Shown: positions 33,319 through 44,290, numbered from the stretch's first letter. The stretch is DNA of 64,000 nt from Pleurodeles waltl (GCF_031143425.1 NC_090447.1:138155106-138219105), one strand, 5' to 3'. Numbers and translations are program-made. The notes: generated by a model from the sequence alone, not told the origin.

Positions 33319-35143
33319 ATGTCACCATAAAGACACCCCCGTTTCACAGAGGAGGGGCTAAGGGCCATGGTGGAGGAAATTGTCAGGGTAGAGCCACAGC
33401 TATTAGGAGCACAGGTGCAGCAGATATCTACATTTAGGAAAATGGAGCTATGGCAGAGAATCGTAGACAGGGTCAACATCGTGGGACATCATCCCAGAAC
33501 TAGGGATCACATCAGGAAGAGGTGGAAAGACCTATGGGGGAAGGTACATTCCATTGCAGCAAGACACTAGCGCGATATCCAGAGTACTGGCAGTTGACCC
33601 ACTCCTCTTCCCCCACAACTCACAGCATGGGAGGAGCAAGTCTTGGCGATACTGTATCCTGAGGGCCTGGCCTGAGTTGGAGGGGGCCTGGACTCTGGTA
33701 AGTCAACTCTCTAATATTATCACCCCCCTACCTGCATGCCATTGTAGAAGCCTAATTATTCAACACCCATCCAGATACAAATGACCGTTAGCCAGCTCTT
33801 CTAGATAAACATAAAGAATTTATTAGCGATAGAATAGAAAGAAATGTACATGGAGGATGCTCTGTACTAGTGTACACGAACAGCCCACTACAAGGAAGTA
33901 ATACACGATCTTTTATAGTATTAAACCACAAACATAATTCAACGTTTTATTGGTTCTTTGGCATTGACGTATGATTGACGTATGACTATTTCTCCATTAT
34001 GGCTGAAGGTAGTTTTTCCTATCATACCATATATAGTAACAAAAAGCATAGAAAGGATTTTACACAAGGTGGCCTACGTGCCTAATATTGCATGGCCCAT
34101 CTTGTGACAGAACTTGAGAGCATCACGTACTCAGACTGGTACTTTCCAGAAGGGAGATTGCTTCAGCTAACATGCAATGACTATGATATTTTATGATGGC
34201 TGTTCAGAGAGCAAGCCTTGCAACATAATGCGTTCCTAGCAGTAGCGAATTACATTTGTAGGCCTCTTTATTTAATGATAGGCCTTTGCAGAGATTGTCA
34301 TTGTGTATCCCAGGGGCCACCAGGCATAGCATACCTAAGAACTGTAAAATGTGATTCCACACCATCACATACCCTCACCCTCACTCCCATCACTCCACTA
34401 CTTCCCACACACCCCACATCATATCTCACTCCTCCCAATGCCAAGCCCTGCATGCTGTACTAATGCATGGACACCCCTCCAGTGTGCATGGGCACTCATC
34501 ACTATAGCATGCACACTATAGAGAATTAACTATCCCACCATACACTAACATACACTAACATACACAAGTGAAAGCGGGCAGGACAAATCCAACCATAGAG
34601 GGGAAGCCACGGATGTACAATATGTCAGACACAGAAACCATAACACATCATTTACATCCCCACAGGTACCCCAGCCAATGTCAGTGGCGAGGAGATGCCA
34701 ACACTATCCAGTCCCCCAACTGAAGAGGCCCAAATTGATGATAGCAGCTTTGGTTTTCAGGACCTGGGTGACCTACCTGGCCCATCAGGGACCACTGGAC
34801 AGCTGGTTACCCAGGCCCAGTCACACACCACCACAGAGCCTCCCTCCCCCATCAGGAAACACCACCACAGCACCCACCCAGCGTAACCATACCTTTGTCC
34901 CCAGGACACATCAATCATCAGTGTGTCCACCTCTACAGGGACCCCAGGGCATACCTTGACCCCAAGACAATCAGGGACCTGGGGTCAGTGGCAGTGGGCA
35001 CACGGTTCAGGGGACAGAGGCACAGGTCAACAGGGACACTGGGAGGACTGCTGTGCACCAGGGGTGGACAGGCCTAGGGAACCAACTCTCCAGGAGGTGC
35101 TCGCAGAGATCCTGGGAGCCTATCAACATTCCCAGGACACGAT
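33319..35143 (+). pseudogene. Harbinger gene 1 (NAIF1-type Myb/SANT-like), copy D
   Basis: Exon 1 spans 33319 to 33697 (donor GTAAGT), giving HPRFTEEGLRAMVEEIVRVE, RKMELWQRIVDRVNIVG and RKRWKDLWGKVHS. Exon 2 starts at 34666 after CCCCACAG and reaches only as far as EILGAYQHSQDT before the truncation. Lesions: TAA as codon 4, TAG after ARH near 33568 and several later shifts. The intron carries the solo LTR. It retains Gln after MELW, the residue lost to a stop in copy C. Confidence 0.75.
33743..34361 (-). mobile_element. Solo LTR, retroviral/ERV-like, in Harbinger D
   Basis: A 619-base insert with TG..CA ends flanked by a perfect 4-bp duplication CCAT (33739-33742 and 34362-34365). Read on the minus strand it has a TATAAAA box (33911-33917) and, about 90 bases downstream, AATAAA (33819-33824), giving a normal U3-R-U5 layout in minus orientation. 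The empty site is visible in element C (GCATGCTATCACATAC near 21331). There is no coding content. The 4-bp duplication fits gamma-type retroviral or some Gypsy integrases. Confidence 0.85.
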
Positions 35144-36282
35144 GGGTCATATTTAAATACATTTCTCCAGGTGGGGTTTGTACTCTGGTCAAAAGCAATT
35201 GAAGCCACTGCAAACAACTAGTACATAAATCACACTTTTGATATCTTATTTTGGCTTAATGCCTTGTAATCATTCGGATGGTTGTGAAGTCCTTCTTTTA
35301 TTTCAATGGTGATTTTATGTTACATGCTACAAATTCACAGTTGCTTTTCATTCTTCATAAACAAATACCCCTTCTCCTTTTTCACCCTGGCACTGGTCCA
35401 ATGCATTTCTTTTTCTTATACAAGCTTCCTCTATCTTTTATTCTTCAAGTTAAGGGATTTCATTCACCGCAAACCTTGCTCCCTCTTCCACATGCCACAA
35501 CATGTCACAAATTTCTGACATGTCCTGCCATGACTCAATAGGCCATAAATATCCCAGACCATACTGTGGGGTGATTTGCAAAGGCACCTCTTTCATTTGG
35601 GTAAAATATTTGTTTAGAAAAAAACTAGATAAAAAACAATTTCCCCAACTGGAGTTCAAACCCTTGCCAAAGCAAAGAAAAGCAATGCTGCTAATCACTA
35701 TACCTCACAAGCTATTGATAGCATAGCTCATCTAAATATCTTTTGATCATAGAAAAGGTGTCAGAGGCCTTCTTTTATTTCCATGGCAATTTTATGTTAC
35801 ATGCCACAAATGCACAGTTGCTTTTCATGCTTTATAAACAAATAATCCCCCCTCTCAGTTACCCTGTCACTGGCTCCATGTATTTCTTTTTCTTATACAA
35901 GCTTCCTCTATCTCTCATTCAACAAATTAAGAGATTTCTTTCACTGCAAACCTCAACCTCCCTTCCTCATGTCACAACATGTCACCCATTTCTGATCTGG
36001 CATGCACTGCCATGACTAAATGGTCCACAAATCTCACTGACAGTGCAAAGGGGGGTTTCGTTTGAGTAAAGTTAAAAAACAAAATGAAATGATTTTAACT
36101 CTGATTAGGAACCATTCAAACATATGCAAGTAACCATTATACCAACAGTTTTAATATCACTGTTCCATGGCTAAATACCTTGTAAATCTTAGAGAAGGTA
36201 TTACAATTATTATTTTATTTTCATTATGATTTTATTTTACAGGCCACAAATTGGGATTTTTGTTGCCATGGTGTCAGAAAGG
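35144..36282 (-). repeat. Tandem tRNA-related SINE-like units (about 2.4 copies)
   Basis: A 440-475 base unit recurs, with TTTTATGTTACATGC and CACAGTTGCTTTTCAT blocks at about 35318 and 35791 and a partial third copy near 36232. On the minus strand, 35708 to 35651 reads like a tRNA head: GAGGTATAGTGATTAGCAGC (A-box-like) followed by GGCAAGGGTTTGAACTCC (B-box-like). A single plus-strand relative lies at 61889-62070. Probably a tRNA-derived SINE that became tandem. Confidence 0.6.
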
Positions 36283-37480
36283 CTAGATTTTATTAAAGAC
36301 ATGGCGGCAAGCATTATTTTGACTTTTCTTGCTCTTTATAAAACAGCAGCGAGGAAAAAATGAAAACTACATTACCCAGAAAACCTGGATAAAAAACTAC
36401 AAACAATGATATCACAATAGAAGCACTAAAAGCGCATTGAGTAACTCAATAGTTATCCTGACTGAGAGCAACAATTCCTCTTTTCGTGAAGCGAGTTAGT
36501 CAATATGAGGCACGGAAAGAAACAACAAAACTGAACCAAGAGAAATCAGTGCTGTCAATAAATCCATCAAGCAGGCCAACAAAAGTCGAGGAAACATCCG
36601 TTGGACGGCAAGGAAGGATCCATGAAGAAGTTTATCGGGTTCCACTGCAGAAGAGAATCCTGGATAATTTGGTAGTGTTGATAGCACCAGCGGATGGATC
36701 CGGAACTGCAGAAAAACAGATCTTGGAGGGTTAATGAAAAGTGGTGGGACAATACTCACCTCTGTGTCTTTAACAAAATCTTGCCTTTTCAATACCACAG
36801 CTATGAAAATGCAGATTTTCCTAGTAATCTATGATGGAAAGTCTTCATTTTATTAAAGACCCGGGGCCAAGTATTATGCTGTCTATAAAATTGGTTTAAT
36901 AAATAGCAGCAGTCAAGAAAACTATAAAAACTACATGTCCCATGAAGCCAAGGAACAAAGGCCAATAAGATCAAAGGATAGTATACCAATCAGGAATGAA
37001 GAATGGACTATTATACTTAATTTGACTACAAGCTGTCCTCCTTTCTTGTGCGAGAAATTAAGAATAAGTAGAAAACATTGGGAAAATAGAACATACAATA
37101 GCTACAGCTAACATTAAGAGTAAAAGAGTAAAAATGTCCTGAACAAAGTTCAACTAAAAAGATACAAAATAGGGAGCAGAGACCATAAAAGGACTGGAGC
37201 AGGAAGTAGTTGTTAAATTTGGTAAAGATGTAGATGAAGCACCCTTAGAACGCTGGAACGTTCATGTGGTTGTAGAAGCTGGCATGAAATAAACTGGTAG
37301 AGCAGGAAAACACAGAGATAATACAGCGTTGTGGAGGGATAATATTCGCCTACATATCTTTAATAAAATTAAGACTTTCAGTCATAAATGAGTAGGAAAA
37401 TCTATATTTTATGGCAAGATCGGTGGCACATAATATGCTTGTTTAAAGCATATAAACCGCTACAGAAGATGCAGAAATAA
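36283..37480 (-). repeat. DIRS-1 terminal direct repeats
   Basis: A roughly 555-base unit is repeated: ATTTTATTAAAGACATGGCGG near 36289, ATTTTATTAAAGACCCGGGG near 36849 and a partial third copy near 37408. TCTTTAATAAAATT-type blocks sit before each junction. The arrangement fits the split or internal repeats at DIRS/PAT-like 3' ends. The small open frame at 36486-36734 within it is not coding. Confidence 0.6.
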
Positions 37481-37515
37481 CAGGTTTACAATAAACGATT
37501 CAGAAGGTGGTATCA

Positions 37516-38410
37516 TTAGACCAGGCACCAGATCTCAGAATGTCCTCTAACCGAGAGCCCACTCAAAACACCTTGAAAGCCATAGCTTCCCGAGATGAAT
37601 GGGATCCAAAAATGGACATATGTACCAGCAAGGGACATAATCCATTTAACCCAATGGGCTGGGATAGGAGAAGAGATGGGTCTCGGAGGCTTTCTAAGGG
37701 AAATGAGGAGTTGGGTACGAGAGGATGTTCTGAGATGTACTTTTTTCTGGTTATAGGCTTTAAGACAGTTTCCCACATGTATGTTTGGCTGATTGGGAAA
37801 GGAAGGATCATTCACAGAAGTCAGATTGGTTTTGGTAGGCTTGCTAATGTTGACGAGAATGCCTGTGGGAGTAAAAAGGTGAGAAGGAATGTCTAATGCC
37901 TTTACATCTGATAAGTGCTTGATCGAGATTAAACACAACATTGTCAATTTAGCTGAAAGCATTTTTAGAGAAAGGCAATTATTCTCTGGCCGGGAAATGA
38001 ACAACTGTAAAACCAGGTGAACTCCCCATAATTCACTATATTTTGGAATAGGAGGATTAGAACATTTTACTCCCTTTAACAGACGACAGATGAGCAGATG
38101 TTCTCCAACTGGTTTTTTATTGGTGTATGAATGGTTCATGGAAATTGATGTGTGGTAAAGGTTTACAGTACAATACGTTTTACCTGAACCTGCTTAGGAT
38201 GTTAAGAGGTTAGCAATGAAAGAGATGTCAATTGTAAAGGGATTAACAGATTTTCCCATGTACCAGTTATCCCAAAGAGACCAGGCTGATGTGTAAGCCT
38301 TGATTATTTCTGGGGCCCATGATTTGCAGATATAGTTTGAAGCTTCCGTCAAAATGCCTGGATAAGATTCGGAACACCCAAGACCCTCCAGGCTGTTAGG
38401 AAGAGAGCAT
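37516..38410 (-). pseudogene. DIRS-1 tyrosine recombinase remnant
   Basis: The N-terminal SAM-like part lies at about 38410-38200 (AYTSAWSLWDNWYMGKSVNP). The catalytic part is at 38139-37516, with LLKGVKCSNPPIPKYSELW, LKMLSAKLTMLCLISIKHLS (the region that usually holds the first catalytic Arg) and PAHWVKWIMSLAG followed by FIPFISGS where functional enzymes carry the H-x-x-R box. The H-x-x-R motif is not recognisable here, so the copy is dead. A stop and a frame change separate the two parts. The enzyme normally recombines circular cDNA into the genome. Confidence 0.7.
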
Positions 38411-38499
38411 TGTTGAGACGCAGATTGTGGTTGTGGCCTTCTGGGTTCAGGACGAGGTCCTGGAAAGAGGAAAAGAGAAGGGGAAAATCTGTTGTCAAT

Positions 38500-39279
38500 T
38501 CCAGGAGGGGATGATATCATACCTGTGACTGCCAGAAAAGAGCAACCAGAACCAGTGGAACCTTGTTGATCATGATGAAGGAGGGAAAGGTATAATTGAG
38601 TGCTAAGGACCAGTCCTGGAGAAAAGCGTCTGTAGTTAAAGTTAAGGGATCTGAGCCCCAACCGAAAAATTGCAAAAGATGAGAATTCAAGCGGGACACA
38701 AAGAAATCTATTTGGAAAGGGCCCCTTTTGTGAAACAGCATATCAAAGACTGAAGGATGAAGTCTCCAATCACTGTTGTTGCGAAGATGACAAGAATGCC
38801 AATCTGCTACAGAACTGAGATTTCCTTGTAAGTATTCTGCTCAAACTGAAGATTTGTGAAGGAGGCAAAGTTCACAGAAGCTTTTTACTAGTTCTGCAAG
38901 AGGTTTGGATTTGGTGCCACCCAGGTGATTTATGTAGTAGACTATCGAAAGATTCTCCATCCAGAGTAGGATGGAGCATTAAATCTTCCTTTTTGTGAAA
39001 CCCTTGATTGAAAAGGAGTCAGACAGCATCTCTTAACAACTGATGTGCAATAAAGACTCCTGTGGAGACCATGTACCTCCAGTCGCAATTTGACCACACC
39101 GGGTGCCCCAACCTTTCAGGCTTTCATCAGATTCTGACACAAGATCTGAGGCTCAAGTGAAGATAGTTCTGCCGTTCCAGGCTTCTAAGTGGTCCAGCCA
39201 TCATTGATGTTCTAGGCTGGTCTCTGATCTAGAGGAGTGGAGTGGAAATAAGTAAGACCTTTATGGAGATGGCAAATTT
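38500..39279 (-). pseudogene. DIRS-1 RNase H region remnant
   Basis: The clearest block is at 38741-38517: GPFQIDFFVSRLNSHLLQFF, then DPLTLTTDAFLQDWSLALNY and TFPSFIMINKVPLVLVALFW, the conserved C-terminal RNase H signature of DIRS polymerases. Higher coordinates up to 39279 read as fragmentary RNase H sequence in several frames. It is interrupted at 39279 by the MITE. Confidence 0.7.
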
Positions 39280-39282
39280 TTA

Positions 39283-40189
39283 GGACCGTATTTATACTTT
39301 TTGGCGCACAACTGCGCCAACGCAGTTGTGCGTCAAAAAATTTAACGCCGGCTAACGCCATTCCAAAGCGCCATGCGGGCGCCTTATTTATGGAATGACG
39401 TTAGCCGGAGTAGCTGCCTGGTGTGCGTCAAAAAAAATGACTTACACCAGGCAGCGCCGGCGTAGTGGAAAATGGAGCTTGGGCGTCAAAAAATGGGGCA
39501 AGTCGGTCTGAGGCAAAAAATCTGCCTCAACCCGAGTTGCGCCATTTTATTTTGACTCCCACCCTCCATTGACATGACTCCTGTCTTAGCAAAGACAGGA
39601 GTCATGCCCCCTTGCCCAATGGCCATTCCCAGGGGACTTATGTCCCCTGGGCATGGTCATTGGGCATAGTGGCATGTAGGGGGGCACAAATCAGGCCCCC
39701 CTATGCCACAAAAAAAAAAATATACTTCCCTGAACTTACCTTAAGTTCCCTGGGATGGGTCCCTCCATCCTTGGGTGTCCTCCTGGGGTGAACAAGGGTG
39801 GCAGGGGGTGTCCCTGGGGGCATGGGAGGGCACCTCTGGGCTCCTTCCGAGCCCACAGGTCCCTTAACGCCTGCCCTGACCAGGCGCTAAAAAATGACGC
39901 TAAAGCGGCTGGACGCCATTTTTTTTGACCCGCCCACTCCCGGGCGTCATTTTTGCCCGGGAGTATAAATACGGCGCACATGCCTCGGAGTCATTTTTTA
40001 GACGGGAACGCCTAACTTGCATATCATTAACGCAAGGAAGGTGTCCACGCCAAAAAATGACGCAAACTCCAAGATCTTTGGCGCTAGACGGGTCTAACGC
40101 CAAAGTATAAATATGGAGTTAGTTATGCGTCGGATTTGCGTAAAAAAAAACGACGCAATTCCGGCGCAACCAGAGTATAAATATGCCCC
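39283..40189. mobile_element. Multi-hairpin MITE with TTA target duplication
   Basis: A 907-base element flanked by TTA on both sides (39280-39282, 40190-40192). Terminal inverted repeats: GGACCGTATTTATACTTTTT at the left, GGGGCATATTTATACTCTGG when the right end is read on the minus strand. Inside are at least five stem-loops, such as GGCGCACAACTGCG..CGCAGTTGTGCG, CCGGCTAACG..CGTTAGCCGG, CTGCCTGGTGT..ACACCAGGCAG, ACTCCTGTCTT..AAAGACAGGAGT and CCCAGGGGAC..GTCCCCTGGG. No coding potential. TTA fits Harbinger-type integration. Confidence 0.85.
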
Positions 40190-40192
40190 TTA

Positions 40193-40405
40193 GTCTCTGG
40201 AGAGCTTGATTATAAAGCAGCCCCAGGTAGATCGCTTGATCGATGAGGGAAGCAGACTGACAATCCTTGCAAGAGATCTGAGATCTGAGGCAGATGTTGG
40301 AGAGTCTCAGAGTGTGAAGAAGTTCTGATTTCATTACATAAACTTTGACTTTGGGTAAGTGAAGAGCTGCGTCGATGGAATCTATGAGGAAACTAGAAAC
40401 TTGAT
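40193..40405 (-). pseudogene. DIRS-1 RT/connection fragment
   Basis: The minus strand reads FLIDSIDAALHLPKVKVYVM, ELLHTLRLSNICLRSQISC and DQAIYLGLLYNQALQR, the region after the RT active site that leads to RNase H in DIRS polymerases. It is bounded on the low side by the MITE and on the high side by Harbinger E. Confidence 0.7.
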
Positions 40406-40741
40406 TTGGGGCTACATGTACGTACAGTTTGCGACTCGCAAATTGGTTGCAGCGCTATTTGCGAGCATACAAAAAGCGAAATGGTATGTTCCAATGCCAT
40501 TTCGGAGTCCCAAATAGCGAAGCGACCAATTACCAAATTGCAAACATTTTGACTCGAGATTGCAACTTTCAATTAAGAAATTGCAATTTGCGAGCCGCAA
40601 ACCGCATGTTCAAGGCATTCGCAAATTGCAAATAGTCGCAAAAAGCCAGTTTTGCACACCCAGATTAGCACTGATTCAAAACAGGTTGTAACCATAACCA
40701 AAGTATAAAAGCAGACCCAGAAGGCATCTGGGTTTCTCAAA

Positions 40742-41825
40742 ATGGCTGCACTCTACGTGATTGCATGGAGGAGGAGAGTCCAGGCTGCCCAGCAGAGCAG
40801 GAGGCGGAGATAGGAGAGGATATACAAAGCCAGGCAGACCATATTTCAACAAACTGAGGAGGAAATATATGACAAATAAAGACTGAGCCGCACAGTTATC
40901 TTAGAGATAATCGAACTGCTAAAACCTCAGCTAGAATGCCAGACCTTGCACAGCTGCTCCATTCCCACAGATGTGCAAGTGCTCTGCTCTCTGCATCTCT
41001 TGGCCTCAAGTAGCTACCAGGGGGTGATTGTAGTTGCTGGTGAGGTGTCTCAAAGTGCCCTGTCACAATTGTTTTGATGGTTCTTAGATGCATTACTCAC
41101 ACACATGTCCAGAAACATATACCTACCCAGGAATGAGGAGGAAAAACAACACCAAATTGGACTTCTACAGAATTGCAAACTTTCCCCATGTAATAGGGTG
41201 TGTGGACGAGACACATATACCCATTTGTCCACCTGCTAATCTGGAATATGTGTTCCGCAATAGGAAATGTACTCACTCACTCAGCATCCAGGTGGTATGT
41301 GATCCCCATAATGTCATAACTGATATAGTGGCAAAAGTTTCAGGGAGCACACACGATGCGTACATATTCAGGCACAGTGGGATACACCAACGCCTAGAAC
41401 GTGGGGAGTTTGGTGAAGGATATTTATTAGGTACTGTGCACTACACACAATGTAATGAATACATGTCACTGCATAACCACGTGAAGCCATGCTCTTATCT
41501 GCTGTTTTGTTCCACAGGTGACAGTGCATATGCTCTGAGGCCATGGATACTCACCCCATATCTAACACCTGCCAATCAGAATGAGAGGCGCCACAACATT
41601 GGACATTGGCGCACCAGAACCGTCATTGAGAGGACGTTAGGCATGTTAAAGTCATGCTTTCGATGCCTGCACAAAAGTGGAGGGGCACTACAGTATGCCC
41701 CAGAGACTGCATTCAAGATTGTGGCGACATGTGCCATCCTACATAACATACCAACCAGACGTGGGCTACATCTCACCCTAGATGACACAGATTCGGAGGA
41801 TGAGGAGCAGGAGCCACCACAATGA
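40742..41825 (+). pseudogene. Harbinger E DDE transposase (HARBI1-like)
   Basis: The first part (40742-41130) begins MAALYVIAWRRRVQAAQQSR and continues with SRTVILEIIELLKPQLE and TDVQVLCSLHLLASSSYQG. The second part gives NFPHVIGCVDETHIPICPP (first catalytic Asp), NPHNV-type and GSTHDAYIFRHSGI, ending at donor 41430/41431. An 87-base intron follows, then 41518-41825: GDSAYALRPWILTPY (second Asp), HWRTRTVIERTLGMLKSCF (Glu) and the acidic tail DSEDEEQEPPQ, stop TGA 41823-41825. The C-terminal 245 codons are open even through the intron. Lesions: three stops in the first part (near 40811, 40877, 41078) and one frameshift at an A-run near 41130. The catalytic triad is intact. Confidence 0.82.
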
Positions 41826-42065
41826 CAGCCTGGGGATAGTAGCATCTCACTGGAGGGCAGACGGAGACGGGACAGCATTGCAACTCACTACTTTGGCAGA
41901 TACGTGGCAACCGTAACAGCACTCACAAATGTAAGACACACATAGCCAGGTTGTGCAACAAAAAATATTCATTTAATGTCAGGAGTGTAGTATTGAACTG
42001 TTGATGTTTAGCTAGCAGTAAAAAAGTAAACTATAACAACATCTAACACATTAACATCATGTGCC

Positions 42066-43679
42066 TCAGGCGAATCCCAGGTCAGCAACATCACACCCTC
42101 CTGTGACTATGCTCACCATGGCCCGTTCCTGGTTGGTCCCCTGATGTCTGTGGGCACTGCTACTCCACAAGATGCATGCATCTGAGGCAGAAATGCTGCT
42201 CACGCTTGAGATGTCCTCACTGTCCTGAGGGGTCTCACCAATTATCCTTGCTGCCTGGGAGGTCTGTATGAGGTCCACTGCATGACTGATGCGCCGTAAG
42301 CCCCTTGCCAGATCTCCATCAAAATGGCCGAGTTCCACCAGTAGTGTAACAGTGCGCCTTGACAGGCAGGTAGTTGTGATTGCGAGGCGGCCAATCGACT
42401 GACCGAGCCGGTCCAAATGGGCAGCGGTGTTGCACTCTCTGCGACTTGCATGGGCCCTATCTAGTACCATTTCCCTGCACAGGTCATTGGTGGGTGTGGT
42501 GAGGTCTACCATGTTGTTGTTCATGTTTGTAAAATGTGTGTCAACATTGGCAAATCCCTGTGTGAGGGTCTGTTGCAGTCTGTGCAGGTTACGGTTCATC
42601 AACCGCATTTGTTTACTTTGCAGACTGCTCAGTAGGGATGCCTCTAGTCCAAGGAATTGTTCACCTGTGACATCCTTCTCACCTGCAGCCTGTGTTTGAT
42701 GATGCAGTCTCCGCCTAGACCCAGCTGTTCTAAGTGGCCGACTCACACCCATCTGTGGCCCCGATGTCAGGTTTCCTGTCTCTGTGTCCACATCTGTCTC
42801 TTCGGTGGTCTCACGTGCATGGTGGACAATTGGTGTGGTCAATCACTCCCCTGCAGATATGCTGGCCACCTCGTATGCTGTGATGGTGGCATCTTCATCT
42901 CCCTGCACACGGGTCATTGGTGGGTACTTGTGGGAGGCTTGTGGGACACAGGAGATACACTGTAAGTGACTCTCTGATGTGTGGTGTATCAAAATAAATA
43001 TTCCTCAAAAGTTGGACTACTGTACTACATTGCCCATAATGATTTATCCTTTAGGTTGCAATATAGGCATGGGACAAATTTGGATTATGCATACTTTTGT
43101 GTACTGTGTTTGTGTGCATGGTGCATTGAATGGTGTAAATAAGTGAGATTTGCTACTTACTTTTGGAGGTGATGAACTGTCTAGGTCCCCAATTCCTACG
43201 ACAGCCTCTGGCTCCAGTGTGGTCTCCACCATGCTCTCTATGGCTGTAGGAGGTGGTACTGTGGATGGTCCTCCATCTGTTTCGTGCACCTCCCTCATCC
43301 GCTCTGCCACCCTTTCTTTGGTTCTGGACCTGAGGTCGTACCACCTTTTGCGGACCTCATCGATGGTGCGATGGCCAACTCCAATCGCATTGATCTTGCT
43401 CTGAATGTCCAGCCAGATCTTCTTTTTCTGTGTGTCAGGGACACTCATTGCTGCCCTTCCAAACAGGACCTGATGTTGCAGGCAGCACTCCTCAGTCAGG
43501 ATCTCCAGCTCCTTATCAGAGAATTTCAGTTTTCTCTTCCTCCCTGCAGTGGTTGTCTCCTTGGTCTGAGTTGATATGGCTGCAGTTGCTCCTCTCGGCT
43601 GGGTGTGCCTCTGCTGTCTGTGCTGGGTAGACTCCTCCCAGTTCCATGGGGGGGTACTTCCTGGTTCTGATGTCATCAA
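42066..43679 (-). pseudogene. Harbinger E Myb/SANT-like protein (NAIF1-type), nearly intact
   Basis: Exon 1 is 43679-43161 (173 codons, donor GTAAGT, phase 0) and exon 2 is about 42902-42066 (acceptor GTGTGCAG), together about 451 codons. Residues 45-120 form the Myb/SANT-like domain: RKRKLKFSDKELEILTEECC, KKKIWLDIQSKINAIGVG and DEVRKRWYDLRSRTKERVAE, very like NAIF1. The C-terminal half (LGLEASLLSSLQSKQMRLMN, LHRLQQTLTQGFANVDTHFT) is helical and probably mediates oligomerisation. Only one lesion is apparent, TGA just before LTTPIVHH near 42843. The acceptor choice is inferred from frame. It would cooperate with the transposase encoded convergently in the same element. Confidence 0.82.
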
Positions 43680-43946
43680 ACAACACCAGGAAGTGTGTGT
43701 TCACTGCTTTTTTGCACCTGTTTGCAAATTGCGACACAGTCGCAATTTGCGACTCCGGGCCACACCCATGTGCAATTTGTGAAATCGCAATTTGCAATTT
43801 CTCACATTGCGATGCGACTCCACAGCGAATCGCAAAATTGAATTGCGATTTGTACTTACATCCTGTTTTGCATGTCGGAAATAGTGATTTGCATTGAGTT
43901 GCTATTTCCGACTCGCAATTCTTCTGCTTCGTACAAGTAGCCCTTG

Positions 43947-44290
43947 TTTAGCAGGAACTAGGACTGCATTGTCATTGTTGATGAGAAAACACAATTCTAG
44001 GAGAGAGGATGTGATGTGAATTTGGGATTCAAGAGTTTGCAGGTTTTGACACATAAGGATAATGCTGTCTAGGTAGATGATGAATCATAAGCCTTGGAAC
44101 CTGAGAAAAGAAACAACAGGCTTCATGAGTTTGGCAAAGCACCAAAGTGCGGAAGACATTCAGAAAGGGAAAGAAGAAAACTGACAGGTTTCTCCTTACC
44201 ATTGGAATTGATGGCACTTTCTATGATTGTGATGAGTAGGAATGGTAAGGTAAGGCAGGAAAGACTACTGAACACTGAAGGGTGCAGTCA
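43947..44290 (-). pseudogene. DIRS-1 reverse transcriptase palm fragment
   Basis: The minus strand, across two frames, shows LNVFRTL, KLMKPVVSFLRFQGL and FIIYLDSIILM, where YLDS stands at the RT active-site position (YLDD in many DIRS elements). It continues across Harbinger E to the fragment at 40405. Confidence 0.7.

Larger units (their letters stand above)
32577..35143 (+). mobile_element. PIF/Harbinger element D (3'-truncated)
   Basis: The left end GGTCCTCATTATGACATTGG matches the A-type terminus and is followed by GGCGG-like subterminal motifs, the CA-rich leader and gene 1. The element stops inside gene 1 exon 2 at about 35143, where unrelated AT-rich sequence starts. It has no transposase, gene 3 or right terminus. 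It carries two later insertions: a foldback MITE (33025-33195) and a solo LTR (33743-34361). Confidence 0.8.
40409..43943 (+). mobile_element. PIF/Harbinger element E (compact two-gene type)
   Basis: 3535 bases with termini GGGCTACATGTACG and, on the minus strand at the right end, GGGCTACTTGTACG. TTG flanks both sides (40406-40408, 43944-43946) as the 3-bp target duplication. Subterminal regions are full of TTGCGA/TCGCAA words rather than GGCGG. It encodes a plus-strand transposase and a minus-strand Myb-like protein in convergent orientation, the standard Harbinger plan. It interrupts the RT of DIRS-1, and the RT reading resumes cleanly on either side. Confidence 0.92.
36283..44290 (-). mobile_element. 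DIRS-type element 1 (split by a MITE and by Harbinger E)
   Basis: Read on the minus strand the order is RT (44290-43947, then 40405-40193), RNase H (39279 to about 38500), tyrosine recombinase (about 38410-37516) and terminal repeats (about 37480-36283). This is the canonical DIRS gene order. DIRS elements integrate with a tyrosine recombinase and leave no target duplication. Two later insertions divide it: the MITE at 39283-40189 and Harbinger E at 40409-43943. Every segment carries stops or frameshifts. Confidence 0.75.

Noticed and set aside
36486..36734. 82-codon plus-strand frame
   Set aside because: It lies in the DIRS-1 terminal repeat, does not persist in the second repeat unit and shows no recognisable domain.
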